Source: Sphingomonas sp. (GTDB taxonomy: Bacteria; Pseudomonadota; Alphaproteobacteria; Sphingomonadales; Sphingomonadaceae). From it: 42,131 nucleotides of DNA. Every line of letters starts with the position of its first letter. The first letter of the stretch is position 1. This document shows, one piece after another, positions 7,379 to 17,737 of the stretch. Where the stretch lies: NCBI GenBank assembly GCA_019508115.1, contig JAEKMC010000132.1, forward strand, positions 1-42,131. The letters run 5' to 3'. The notes beneath the pieces were generated by a model. The model saw nothing but the letters and a program-made list of their open reading frames with translations. It was not told where the DNA came from and did no database searches. A program made the position numbers and the translations under genes.

Positions 7379-8809
7379 GTGACCGACTATCCCAAATTGG
7401 GCCTCTATATCGACGGCGAATGGCTGCGCGGCGATGGTCGTGCCGCGCAGGCGGTGCTCAACCCCGCGACCGGCGAGACGCTCGCCGAACTTCCCGTAGC
7501 TTCGATCGCCGACCTCGACCGCGCGCTCGCCGCCGCGCAACGCGGTTTCGAAACGTGGCGCGTCACGCCCGCCGACCAGCGCTTCGCGATCATGATGAAG
7601 GCCGCCGCCCTGATCCGCGAGCGCGCCGAGCATATCGCGCGCATCGTCACAATCGAGGAAGGCAAACCCTTCGCCGAGGCCAAGGGCGAAGTGGTCGCGG
7701 GCGCGGGCCTGCTCGAATTCCATGCCGGCGAAACGATGCGCATCTTCGGCCGCGTGATGCAGCGCCCGTCAGGCACGCGATCGATGGTGCTGCACCAGCC
7801 GGTCGGCCCGGTCGCCGCTTTCTGCGCGTGGAATTTCCCCGCGCTCAACGTCATCCGCAAGATCGCACCCGCCATCGCCGCGGGCTGCTCGATCATTTTG
7901 AAGCCGAGCGAGGAGACGCCCGGCAGCGCAGTCGAGGTCATGCGCTGCCTCCAGGATGCGGGCCTGCCCGGCAATGTCGCGCAAATCGTGTTCGGCGTGC
8001 CCGACCAGATTTCGCGCCACCTGCTCGCCTCCCCGGTCACGCGCAAGCTGAGCTTCACCGGATCGGTGCCGGTCGGCAAGCAGCTGATGAAGCTTGCCGC
8101 GGACACGGTCATGAAGATGACGATGGAGCTGGGCGGCCATTCGCCCGTGCTCGTGTTCGACGATTGCGACCTCGAAAAGACGCTCGACACGCTCGTCACG
8201 CATAAATTCCGCAATGCTGGCCAGGTCTGCGTCGCCCCTACGCGCTTCCATGTGCAGGAGGGGATTTACGAGAAGTTCGCCGCTGGCTTCGCCGAGCGCA
8301 CGCGCGCGATGACGGTCGGCAATGGACTGGAGAGCGGCACCCACATGGGCCCGCTCGCCAATCCGCGCCGCCCCGACGCTATGGCTGCCATGATCGAAAA
8401 TGCGCAGAAGGCGGGCGCCAGGCTTTTGGCCGGCGGCGCGCGGCGCGACGGCGGCGGCTTCTTCTTCGAGCCGACCGTGATCGCCGACGTGCCGCTGGAG
8501 GCGAGCGCAATGAATGAGGAACCGTTCGGCCCGCTCGCCTTGCTGCGCCCCTTCAAGACGATCGACGATGCGATCGCCGAGGCGAACCGCCTGCCCTTCG
8601 GCCTCGCGGCCTATGCTTTCACCGAACAGGGCCGCCGCCAGAACAGGCTCGCGGAGGAATTGGAAGCGGGCATGGTCGCGATCAACGGCGTACGCCTGAC
8701 CTGGCCCGATTCACCCTTTGGCGGCGTCAAGGAATCGGGTTTCGGATCCGAGGATGGGCCCGAGGGCATCCAGAACCATATGATCACCAAGGCGGTGCAT
8801 ATCGTCTGA
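7379..8809 (+). CDS. NAD(P)-dependent aldehyde dehydrogenase, succinate-semialdehyde dehydrogenase (GabD)-like
   Basis: This 476-residue ALDH-superfamily enzyme is read from a GTG at 7379, seven bases after AAGGAG. That start gives the usual LYIDGEW N-terminus; the open frame before it is not plausible. Key residues are N152 in the CAWNFPALN cofactor loop, K175 in ILKPSEETP, E250 in MELGGHSP (general base) and C284 in NAGQVCVAPTR (nucleophile). It oxidises an aldehyde to the acid in the cytoplasm. The sequence style is that of succinate-semialdehyde or glutarate-semialdehyde dehydrogenases. Alpha-ketoglutaric semialdehyde oxidation in a pentose pathway is possible given the neighbours. However, a terminator separates it from xylA and no other enzymes of the oxidative xylose route are present, so the link to xylose is weak. 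Confidence 0.9.
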   Translation: MTDYPKLGLYIDGEWLRGDGRAAQAVLNPATGETLAELPVASIADLDRALAAAQRGFETWRVTPADQRFAIMMKAAALIRERAEHIARIVTIEEGKPFAEAKGEVVAGAGLLEFHAGETMRIFGRVMQRPSGTRSMVLHQPVGPVAAFCAWNFPALNVIRKIAPAIAAGCSIILKPSEETPGSAVEVMRCLQDAGLPGNVAQIVFGVPDQISRHLLASPVTRKLSFTGSVPVGKQLMKLAADTVMKMTMELGGHSPVLVFDDCDLEKTLDTLVTHKFRNAGQVCVAPTRFHVQEGIYEKFAAGFAERTRAMTVGNGLESGTHMGPLANPRRPDAMAAMIENAQKAGARLLAGGARRDGGGFFFEPTVIADVPLEASAMNEEPFGPLALLRPFKTIDDAIAEANRLPFGLAAYAFTEQGRRQNRLAEELEAGMVAINGVRLTWPDSPFGGVKESGFGSEDGPEGIQNHMITKAVHIV

Positions 8810-8814
8810 TTGGC

Positions 8815-8847
8815 GCGAGCCCGCCTCCACGCGGGAGGCGGGCTCGC
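8815..8847. terminator. strong hairpin between convergent genes
   Basis: A perfect 14-pair GC-rich stem (8815-8828 with 8834-8847) lies six bases after the aldehyde dehydrogenase stop and just before the stop of the convergent membrane-protein gene. There is no T-run on either side, so it may act as a transcription barrier or mRNA 3' end stabiliser and not as a classic terminator. Confidence 0.6.
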
Positions 8848-8854
8848 GGGTAAA

Positions 8855-9616
8855 TCAGGCCGGTGCGGTTACCCGGCCGATCCTGAAGCATAGGATCCAG
8901 ATCGCCAACGCGCCGAACAGGAAGTTGGAAATGCCGACCTCAACCATGTGCACCGCGCGCACGGGCCAGGGCATAAGCGGATTAGGGAAGAGCAATTGGG
9001 GGATCATCAGTCCGCTGAATGCCAGTCCCGTCAGCAATGCGGTGCGCCAGACGGGCCCCGACAGGCTCCGCAGCACCAGCCACGCCAACCCGGACCAGAT
9101 CAATCCGCGGCCGAATTGCAATGCCAGCAGCCCGGTTTGATCGATCAGGTAAAACACATAGAGGATCGCGATCGCGGGGGCTTTCCACGCCAGCCCTTCA
9201 ACCTGGGCATCTAGCGCGCCCCGTCCGCGCCACAGCAAGGCGATACCGATCACAGCCAGCGCATCGCGCAGTAATCCGCTCCACAGGATCGCCACCAGCA
9301 AGCCTCGGGACATATGGATATCGCCGTTGAACATGAGCGTCTCGATTTCGGCTTGAAACACCTGCACGCCGAACAAGAGCCCACCCAGCATCAGCCCCAA
9401 TGCCCATCCGCGCAACCGGGCCCGACCGGCCAACAGAACGAGGATGATCGCGTCGATCAGGTTGACGAGCAACAATGCCTGCCCCGCATCAAGCGGACCA
9501 TCGCTGGGAAACGGAGCGAAATCGCGGAAGAAAAGCACTCCCGCGACAGACTGAGCCACCACCAGCAGCATCCATAGCAGGATTGTCTTGCCGGCGTCCT
9601 TTGCCAGACCTGTCAT
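8855..9616 (-). CDS. multi-pass membrane protein of unknown function
   Basis: This 253-residue protein starts at ATG 9616 behind GGGAGGGA. I see about seven or eight hydrophobic segments (for example residues 12-30, 47-62, 69-86, 104-127, 143-160, 170-185, 190-208 and 226-247) joined by short loops. There is no recognisable catalytic motif, and charged residues are mostly in loops. It follows the PadR-type regulator by 15 bases on the same strand. That pairing is common for PadR proteins that control an adjacent exporter or membrane protein. I do not recognise a family. A role in responding to a membrane-active compound is inference from context only. Confidence 0.75.
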   Translation of the reverse strand: MTGLAKDAGKTILLWMLLVVAQSVAGVLFFRDFAPFPSDGPLDAGQALLLVNLIDAIILVLLAGRARLRGWALGLMLGGLLFGVQVFQAEIETLMFNGDIHMSRGLLVAILWSGLLRDALAVIGIALLWRGRGALDAQVEGLAWKAPAIAILYVFYLIDQTGLLALQFGRGLIWSGLAWLVLRSLSGPVWRTALLTGLAFSGLMIPQLLFPNPLMPWPVRAVHMVEVGISNFLFGALAIWILCFRIGRVTAPA

Positions 9617-9631
9617 CTCGTCCCTCCCTGT

Positions 9632-10112
9632 TTAACCGGTGGAATATTGCTCGCGCGTCCAACGGGCCCAATCGGCCGACGCCCGCAATTGGCGCAGGCC
9701 ATGCTCCACCGCGATCCGCCCCTTGGTGGGCATATTCTTCGCGCTCTCGCCTCCCCTCGGCCGCGGACTGAAACGCATCGAGGAAAGCGAGGATGGCATC
9801 GCGGTCATCATCCCGCAGGAAAGCGAAGCGCAGCATCGCCTCGCCGAGGTCGCCGATCGGCGCGGCAAGCCACGCCTCCAGCAGGCGGCCGCCCTCGGCG
9901 GTAAGATGATAAAGCCCTTTGCCGCGTCCGCCGGGCGACGCTCGCGTCACCAGCAATCCGGCCTTCTCCAGCGACTTGAGCGCCGGATAGATGCTGCCCG
10001 GGCTGCTCGAATAGCCGCCCAGCGGAGTCGTCTCGAACACCTTCCGCAACGCATAGCCCGAGCGGGGCTGCATCTGCACCAGACCAAGAAGCGCATAGCT
10101 GAGCGGTGTCAT
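9632..10112 (-). pseudogene. PadR-family transcriptional regulator, interrupted by a frameshift
   Basis: From ATG 10112 the frame reads a clear PadR winged helix: MTPLSYALLGLVQ, SGYALRKVFETTPLG, SPGSIYPALKSLEKAGLL, GKGLYHLTAEG. It then follows the C-terminal helical domain to about residue 120 (FLDAFQSAAEG). After about 9740 this frame turns into Arg/Gly-rich nonsense and would run on to 9489 inside the next gene. The genuine C-terminus is in the +1 frame: MPTKGRIAVEHGLRQLRASADWARW, ending at the stop at 9632. So one frameshift lies at about 9725-9750, and the linker there looks 8-15 residues short compared with the family. If real, the winged helix may be made but dimerisation should fail. 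Alternatively it is a sequencing or assembly error. The intact promoter-proximal palindrome argues that the system worked recently. Confidence 0.8.
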
Positions 10113-10143
10113 GCGGTGACCATCGTTCCATTCCCGATGCCTA

Positions 10144-10160
10144 TAGTACGATTCGTACTA
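10144..10160. promoter_or_regulatory. perfect palindrome TAGTACG-ATT-CGTACTA, likely PadR operator
   Basis: Seven-base arms around ATT lie 31 bases upstream of the padR start. PadR proteins usually autoregulate by binding dyads of the ATACT/AGTAT type, and this site resembles such a dyad. A TACTAT hexamer on the minus strand overlaps the dyad and could be the -10 element, so binding would repress padR and the membrane gene. No clear -35 is seen. Confidence 0.65.
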
Positions 10161-10273
10161 AATTGCCAGATGCTGATTGGCCGAGCCGAACAAGCCCGGA
10201 GGCGGCTCGTGGATTCTCTTGCCTGACGATATCGGTCTCGGCAGATGCGGACCGCTTTGCCGCACGACGGCAG

Positions 10274-11449
10274 TTACCGGCTGCGCCAATTCGGATCGGA
10301 AAGCACCTCCGCCTGATGCTCACCCACGCGCGGGCTCGGGCTTGCATGCGCTGCTGGCACGCCATCAATCACCAGCGGCGTCCGCACGCCCGGGATCGAG
10401 CCGTCCGCTGCAGCCTCCGACACCAGATCGAGCCGCATGCCGCGATGCCGCACCTGCGCATCGTCGAACACCTCGCCGATGCTGTTGATCGGCCCCGCCG
10501 GCACGCTTGTTTTCTCAAGCTCCGCAAGCAGGTCGTCGCGCGCCCATTCTATCGTCAGTGCCGACAGCGCCCCAATCAGCGCGACGCGATTCTCGACGCG
10601 TGCGGGATTGGTCGCATAGGCAGCATCGATGCCTAGCTCGGCCCTGCCCAGCACTTCGCACAGCCGCCGATACTGGCCGTCATTGCCGACCGCGACGATG
10701 ATATGTCCGTCCGCGACCGGGAACACCTCGTAAGGCACGATGCTGGGATGCGCATTGCCGAGCCGTTTCGGTACTTGGCCGGAGACGAGGAAGCCGAGCG
10801 CCTGGTTGGCCAGCACCGCAACCTGACTGTCCATCAGCGCACAGTCGATCCAGGCGCCCTCCCCCGTTTCGTCGCGGCGGCGGAGCGCGGCAAGGATGCC
10901 GGTCGTCGCATAGAGACCCGAAAAGATGTCGGCCATCGCGAAGCCCGTCTTGGTCGGTGGGCCATCGGGATCGCCGGTGATCGACATTGCGCCGCCCATG
11001 CCCTGGATCAGGAAGTCGTAGCCCGCGCGGTTGGCATAAGGCCCGTCCTGGCCGAAGCCGGTGATCGAGGCATAGATCAACTGCGGATTGATCCTCTTCA
11101 GGCTCTCGAAATCGAGACCATATTTGGCGAGCCCGCCCACCTTGAAATTCTCGATCACGACATCGGCGGAGGCGGCGAGCTTGCGCACCAACGCGCGGCC
11201 TTCCTCGGTGGTGAAATCGGCGACGACCGATCTTTTTCCGCGATTGCAGGCGTGGAAATAAGCGGCGGACAGATCGCCGCCATTCGCCGCCGCCACGAAA
11301 GGCGGGCCCCAGCTGCGCGTATCGTCTCCCTCGGGACTCTCGACCTTGACCACGTCTGCGCCAAGATCGGCGAGCGTCTGCCCGGCCCACGGCCCCGCCA
11401 GGATCCGCGCGAGTTCCAACACCTTCAGGCCCTCGAGCGGACCGGCCAT
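10274..11449 (-). CDS. CoA-transferase family III (CaiB/BaiF) protein
   Basis: This 391-residue protein starts at ATG 11449 after GGGAGAGG; a TTG one codon upstream is less likely. It shows the family III pattern. The N-terminal LEGLKVLELARILAGPWAGQ and LGADVVKVESPEGDD form the CoA-binding half. AYFHACNRGKRSV and VVIENFKVGG follow, and then the GYDFLIQGMGG...TKTGFAMADIFSG segment with D174 in the place of the catalytic Asp of formyl-CoA transferase. These enzymes move CoA between carboxylic acids through an Asp-CoA thioester. Substrates differ widely (formyl, carnitine, succinyl, bile acid, alpha-methylacyl) and none can be assigned. ogt lies upstream on the same strand, 66 bases away, with no obvious functional link. 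Confidence 0.88.
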   Translation of the reverse strand: MAGPLEGLKVLELARILAGPWAGQTLADLGADVVKVESPEGDDTRSWGPPFVAAANGGDLSAAYFHACNRGKRSVVADFTTEEGRALVRKLAASADVVIENFKVGGLAKYGLDFESLKRINPQLIYASITGFGQDGPYANRAGYDFLIQGMGGAMSITGDPDGPPTKTGFAMADIFSGLYATTGILAALRRRDETGEGAWIDCALMDSQVAVLANQALGFLVSGQVPKRLGNAHPSIVPYEVFPVADGHIIVAVGNDGQYRRLCEVLGRAELGIDAAYATNPARVENRVALIGALSALTIEWARDDLLAELEKTSVPAGPINSIGEVFDDAQVRHRGMRLDLVSEAAADGSIPGVRTPLVIDGVPAAHASPSPRVGEHQAEVLSDPNWRSR

Positions 11450-11515
11450 CAACGCCTCTCCCTGATCGTCAGGCGAGATCGGTAGCCCAAAATCCCAGGA
11501 AAGCCACGTGGAGGG

Positions 11516-12091
11516 TCAAAAACCGAAGCTGGCTTGTGCGGAGGATTTGGCCGGCGCGGCGGGCTCGGGTGCGACGCCTTCCAGCTCGAGCATTCGCGCC
11601 TTGGCGTTCGAGCCGCCCGGTGCCGAGAAGCCGCCGATCCTTCCGCCCGCCGCCAGCACGCGGTGGCATGGCACGATCAAGGGAATCGGATTGCGCGCCA
11701 TCGCCTGGCCGACGTCGCGCGCCACTTCCGGCCCCTCGCCCAGCGCACGGGCGATCTCGCCATAGGTCGTGGTTTCGCCCCAGCCCAGTCGGCGCACCAG
11801 GTCGTAAATTTTGGCGAACAAAGAATCCTGCCGACCCAGATCGAGCGGCACATGGGCGAAGTCGCTCCGCTCGCCCTCGAAATAGCGTGTTATCGCCTGG
11901 ATCAAACCCGCCATGTCTGCCGAAGGCTCGGTTTCGATCGCATCGGGCAAGCGGCGCAGCAGCGCACGGCGCGTTTCCTCCGCGCTCGGGGCGGGCAGGC
12001 GGAAGCTGGTCACACCCCGCTCGTTCCACGCCAGGGCTGCAAAGCCGTGCGCCGTCTGGAACAGATGATAGTGATTCACCGCCGATCCCAT
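11516..12091 (-). CDS. ogt: methylated-DNA--protein-cysteine S-methyltransferase
   Basis: This 191-residue protein repairs O6-alkylguanine by suicidal transfer of the alkyl group to a cysteine. The C-terminal half is typical: LGWGETTTYGEIARALG (DNA-binding helix-turn-helix with the Tyr), VGQAMARNPIPLIVPCHRVLAAGG with the acceptor C142 in PCHR, and GGFSAPGGSNAKARMLELEG. The N-terminal 80 residues correspond to the less conserved Ogt domain, and there is no AdaA methyl-phosphotriester domain. The last 20 residues are Ala/Pro-rich. ATG 12091 is chosen; a GTG four codons later is possible. Cytoplasmic. Confidence 0.93.
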   Translation of the reverse strand: MGSAVNHYHLFQTAHGFAALAWNERGVTSFRLPAPSAEETRRALLRRLPDAIETEPSADMAGLIQAITRYFEGERSDFAHVPLDLGRQDSLFAKIYDLVRRLGWGETTTYGEIARALGEGPEVARDVGQAMARNPIPLIVPCHRVLAAGGRIGGFSAPGGSNAKARMLELEGVAPEPAAPAKSSAQASFGF

Positions 12092-12142
12092 CGTCTCCGA
12101 ATATCCGAAATCGGGACTTGGCGATGGAATTTCAACGTTCGG

Positions 12143-13221
12143 CTATTCGACTCGACCCCATCCCCCCAGGCTCGACACCCTTCGCCACAGGCCGAGCGAG
12201 CCAAGGTCGTTCGCGGTTACGAACATCATGAAGCCGAGCAGGATCACGACTCCCGATTTGAACGCCCATTGCTGCGCCCTGGCGGGCAACGGGCGCCGCC
12301 GCACCATCTCGGCAAGGTAGAAGAACAGGTGGCCGCCATCGAGCAAGGGGATCGGCAGCAGGTTGATGAAGCCCAGGTTTATCGAGATCAACGCCATCAG
12401 ATCGATGAAGGGCACGAAACCCAGCGACGCGCGCGCGCCTGAAAATTGCGCGATCCGCAGCGGCCCGCCCAACTCCCTGGCCGAACGTTGGCCATGCGCG
12501 ATCTGGCCAAAAATGTCGGTGATCATGCGAATGCGGTCGCGCACCGCCAGCACCGATGCGGTCAGGATGTCGCCGACATTGCCGCGTGCATAGGACAGGC
12601 CTGCGGGGAGGATACCCAATTGGCCGCTTTCGACCTTGTTCCCCGCATCGTCGACCTGCGTGACCGTATCGCTGACGAGATCGACCGCCAGATCATGCCC
12701 GTCGCGCGCGAAGGCGATATGCAGATCGGCGTGCGGGCGGATCATCAGCATCAGTTCGAGCTCGTCGAACGTGCCGATCGATCGGCCGTCGATACCGGCG
12801 CCGTATGCGGCACGCCGTAAGCGGCGAAGAAACCGGCATAGATGGCGACCGCCACCAGAAGATTCGTGAATGGGCCGGCGGCGACGATCAGGAAACGCTG
12901 CCACACCGGCCTGCCCTGCATCGTCTTCGCCTGCTCGTCCGGCGGGAGCGACAGCCAGGCGGGATCGGGCTCGCCCGCGGCTCCCATGTCTCCGGCGAAT
13001 TTCACGAAGCCGCCGATCGGCAGCACCGAGACTTTCCAGCGCGTGCCGTGCCGGTCGTTCCAGCCGAACAGCTCCCGTCCCATTCCGATCGAAAAGGCAT
13101 CGACCTTCACGCCGAACAGGCGGCCGACGACATAATGGCCAAGCTCGTGCAGAAAGACGAGCGGCGCGATCAAGGCAAAGAAGCCCCCAACCATGGCCAA
13201 GATTGTCAGAACGTGATGCAT
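12143..13221 (-). pseudogene. rseP: RseP-type site-2 metalloprotease, broken by an internal deletion and frameshift
   Basis: From ATG 13221 the first frame has the zinc motif FLHELGHY in helix 1, FGVKVDAFSIGMG, LPIGGFVKFAGD, and AAGPFTNLL in the next helix. It runs to YGVPHTAPV and then becomes an unrelated tail ending at 12751. The rest is in another frame from about 12790: GIDGRSIGTFDELELM (end of the PDZ domain), then FIDLMALISINLGFINLLPIPLLDGGHL (third metal ligand region) and a last helix ending at 12143. Between GVPHTAPV and GIDGRSI the family normally has about 20-25 PDZ residues (the GSAA...AGL...GDRI region). These are missing, and the total length is not a multiple of three. A functional RseP cleaves anti-sigma factors in the membrane; this copy cannot, if the sequence is right. 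The usual dxr and bamA neighbours are absent, so another copy may exist. Confidence 0.85.
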
Positions 13222-13355
13222 CGTGCGCTTGGCCCTGGTCCCTGCATCTTCGCGTGACGCGCCGGGCGCATCGTCGTGAAGCGGTTCATTTGCTCGAGAC
13301 GGCCGCCGGACGCAGCGCAGTCCCGTCGATCAGGCTGCGGAACGCGATTGAAGAC

Positions 13356-13571
13356 CTATCCCCAGCGGTGCTTCGCCGCGATGCCCAGCATCGCCACAAT
13401 GATGCCACCCAGAATGTCTGGAAGATAATGACCGCCGATCGGCACGGAGGCTGCGTGATACAGGTGTCCGAGCATGATCGGGAGCGCCGCGACCAGCCAA
13501 TATAATGGCCGCGCAGCCGGGTCGATCGCCGGTGCATGGGTCAAAGGCCGGCTAATCGCAGCGGAAGTCAT
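13356..13571 (-). pseudogene. C-terminal remnant of a PAP2-like membrane phosphatase
   Basis: This 71-residue frame from ATG 13571 has two hydrophobic segments and ends with VPIGGHYLPDILGGIIVAMLG. This resembles the third PAP2 motif (H-x3-D, the catalytic His with its Asp) of the subgroup that has GGHYxxD in place of the usual SRxxxGxHxxxD. The first two PAP2 motifs (K-x6-RP and PSGH) are absent and the DNA upstream does not code for them, so this looks like the tail of a once longer gene. It could instead be a small intact membrane protein. The neighbouring rseP is also damaged. Confidence 0.4.
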
Positions 13572-13626
13572 TTTGCCGGGTTACGCAGCGCAGGTAAAAA
13601 TTTTGCTATCCCCATGCGCCGGCACG

Positions 13627-13660
13627 AAAAAGCCCCGGAAAGCCTGCGCTATCCGGGGCT
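13627..13660 (-). terminator. rho-independent terminator of tRNA-Val
   Basis: On the minus strand a nine-pair stem (AGCCCCGGA with TCCGGGGCT, arms 13652-13660 and 13631-13639) is followed by T5. It begins six bases after the encoded CCA of the tRNA. Confidence 0.88.
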
Positions 13661-13665
13661 GAATC

Positions 13666-13740
13666 TGGTGGGCGCAGCAGGGATTGAACCTGCGACCCCT
13701 GCCGTGTGAAGGCAGTGCTCTACCGCTGAGCTATGCGCCC
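13666..13740 (-). tRNA. tRNA-Val, anticodon CAC
   Basis: The reverse strand folds into a complete cloverleaf. The acceptor stem is GGGCGCA with TGCGCCC, and the D arm is AGCTC-AGCGGTA-GAGC. The anticodon stem CTGCC/GGCAG encloses the loop TTCACAC (anticodon CAC, reading GTG codons). The T arm is GCAGG-TTCAATC-CCTGC. CCA is encoded at 13666-13668. A terminator follows directly. The position next to hup and lon is the common alphaproteobacterial arrangement. Confidence 0.97.
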
Positions 13741-13851
13741 AAGAGCCTGATCGTCGAAGGCCTGAAATCTGGCTCTCGTATATCGGGACCGTGGTCTCGG
13801 CGGGCCGGTTACCGGGCGGGACCTTATCTGTCCAGCCTTAAACCCGCCGAC

Positions 13852-14124
13852 CTAATTCACCGAATCCTTGAGCACCTTGCCTGGCCGGAACTTCGGTTGG
13901 CTGGTCGCCTTGATGTTCATCGGCTCGCCGGTGCGCGGATTGCGTCCAGTGGACGCCTTGCGGCGGCTGACCGAGAAATTGCCGAAGCCCACCAGACGTA
14001 CTTCGCTGCCCTTCTTGAGCTGAGCGGTGATCGCTTCGAGCAGACCTTCGACGACGCGCGCCGTATCCGCGCGCGGCAGCCCGGTTTGGTCGGCTACGAC
14101 CGCAATCAGCTCCTGCTTATTCAT
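13852..14124 (-). CDS. hupB: DNA-binding protein HU
   Basis: This 90-residue HU/IHF-family protein starts MNKQELIAVVADQTGL. The VRLVGFGNFSVSRRKASTGRNPRTGEPMNI segment is the dimer saddle plus beta-arm; the GRNPRTGE tip carries the intercalating Pro. KPKFRPGK-like TSQPKFRPGKVLKD closes the fold. HU bends and compacts DNA non-specifically as a dimer. GRNPRTGE and the length point to HU and not IHF. It lies about 100 bases downstream of lon on the same strand, the typical lon-hup order, and upstream of tRNA-Val. Confidence 0.95.
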   Translation of the reverse strand: MNKQELIAVVADQTGLPRADTARVVEGLLEAITAQLKKGSEVRLVGFGNFSVSRRKASTGRNPRTGEPMNIKATSQPKFRPGKVLKDSVN

Positions 14125-14226
14125 GAATCCCCTTTCCGGCCAGCCTGCTACCGACGAACGCGCGAGCGGCCATCTAAAGCCAAGCCGACCGGGGGAGTCA
14201 AAGGAAACCGATCGTTTTAGTTCTGA

Positions 14227-16638
<2,412 letters not shown>

Positions 16639-16675
16639 TGATGCTCCAGCGCCACAGAATCTGCGGCTTTCCCCC

Positions 16676-16705
16676 ATCATATGGTGAGTATCCCCGAACG
16701 ATCAA
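16676..16705 (-). promoter_or_regulatory. candidate lon promoter (TTGATC - 18 - TATGAT)
   Basis: On the minus strand a TTGATC at 16705-16700 and a TATGAT at 16681-16676 are separated by 18 bases and end 38 bases before the lon ATG. This is a good housekeeping-type match. A heat-shock (sigma-32) element was looked for and is not convincing. Confidence 0.45.
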
Positions 16706-16750
16706 CGCCCCGAAGAGACGACATGATCCCGACGCCGGGCGCCCGAACGA

Positions 16751-17737
16751 TCAGGAAGCGGGGCGAAGCGAGAAGCGCACCTTGCGGCGGCGGAAATCGA
16801 GCGAAACCTTGCGGAAACTGCTCAGGATATCGCTGCCGAGCAGGATCGCGGGCTCGTCCGCGAGCCCGAACAATTTGAACGGCGGCACGTCCGAAAAGGC
16901 GATCAGCACATTGTGCAGCGAGAGATCGCCGATGCGGATTTCGGGCACGGCCAGCATATCCGCGGGAATGACGTCCCCGGTGACGCTGATCAGGGTCGTG
17001 GTCATCACCGGCGTCCGGTTGCGGCGGAGCAGCTTCGCGCGAAGCGCGCTGTTGCCGACTGTGACCTCGGTCCCGGTATCGATCACCGCTGCGATCTGAG
17101 TGCCCGACATATGGGCCTGGGTCAGGATGAGCTGGCCCTTACGCCGCCGCGCGACGATCACCACCTCGTCCGGGCCTGCCGATGGCTCGCGCTTCTGCGC
17201 GTCCTGTACGACGACGGAGCGCTTATCGAAGTCGATCGTCAGCCGTTGATCGATCAGGGCGTCGATCCCAAGCATTCCGTCGCCGCCGAGGAAGCGTTCG
17301 GGCAGCGCCGGCGCCGAAATATCGTGGATGACGCTGCTGCCGACGCGCAACGTGTTGATATGGACCGTATGCGCCTGCTGCGCGCTGCCCGTGCTGTGCA
17401 GGATCACATCCGGACCGGGGGGCAGGCCGAGCTTCAGCGCGAGCGCGGCGCCGATCACCGATCGATCCGCACCACTGTCGACGAAGAAGCGGAACGGCCC
17501 TTTATTGTCGACCAGCACACCGACCTGCATCCGCGCATTGATCTCCTTGGCGGCGACGGGATCGCCCGTCACCTCAAGCGTGTCGTCGATCGTCGCGGGC
17601 TTGATGAAGACCTGGTCCGGCGCGGCTCCGGACGGCTGCGCGGCGGGCGCGGGCGGCTCCGGAGTCTGCGCGGCAAGCTCCGCCGTCCAACCGAAAGCAA
17701 CCGTCGCCAGAAGTAGGGCAAATCGCCCGCGCGTCAC
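16751..17737 (-). CDS. retropepsin-like aspartic protease with two tandem domains, exported
   Basis: This 328-residue protein is read from the GTG at 17737, whose GTGA overlaps the glmS stop by four bases; the longer open frame upstream lies inside glmS. Residues 5-24 form a signal peptide (FALLLATVAFGWTAELAAQ) followed by a Pro/Ala linker. Two aspartyl-protease half-motifs are present: VDSGA at 86-90 with GIDALI-type strand pairing later, and IDTGT at 219-223 followed by LLGSDILSSF. Each belongs to a clan AA domain, so a pseudo-dimer within one chain is likely. Periplasmic location and protease activity are inferred; bacterial members are little studied. Translational coupling to glmS is the notable feature. 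Confidence 0.8.
   Translation of the reverse strand: MTRGRFALLLATVAFGWTAELAAQTPEPPAPAAQPSGAAPDQVFIKPATIDDTLEVTGDPVAAKEINARMQVGVLVDNKGPFRFFVDSGADRSVIGAALALKLGLPPGPDVILHSTGSAQQAHTVHINTLRVGSSVIHDISAPALPERFLGGDGMLGIDALIDQRLTIDFDKRSVVVQDAQKREPSAGPDEVVIVARRRKGQLILTQAHMSGTQIAAVIDTGTEVTVGNSALRAKLLRRNRTPVMTTTLISVTGDVIPADMLAVPEIRIGDLSLHNVLIAFSDVPPFKLFGLADEPAILLGSDILSSFRKVSLDFRRRKVRFSLRPAS

Noticed and set aside
7379-8809. Oxidative (Weimberg) xylose pathway
   Set aside because: Only an aldehyde dehydrogenase is present; no xylose dehydrogenase, lactonase or dehydratase. The isomerase pathway genes are present instead.
10284-11485. Frames opposite the CoA-transferase as separate genes
   Set aside because: No start signals and poor amino acid composition. 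The CaiB/BaiF gene explains the region.
13741-13851. Clear terminator for hup or promoter for tRNA-Val
   Set aside because: Only a TATACG hexamer without a matching -35, and no stem with a T-run, so nothing is annotated.
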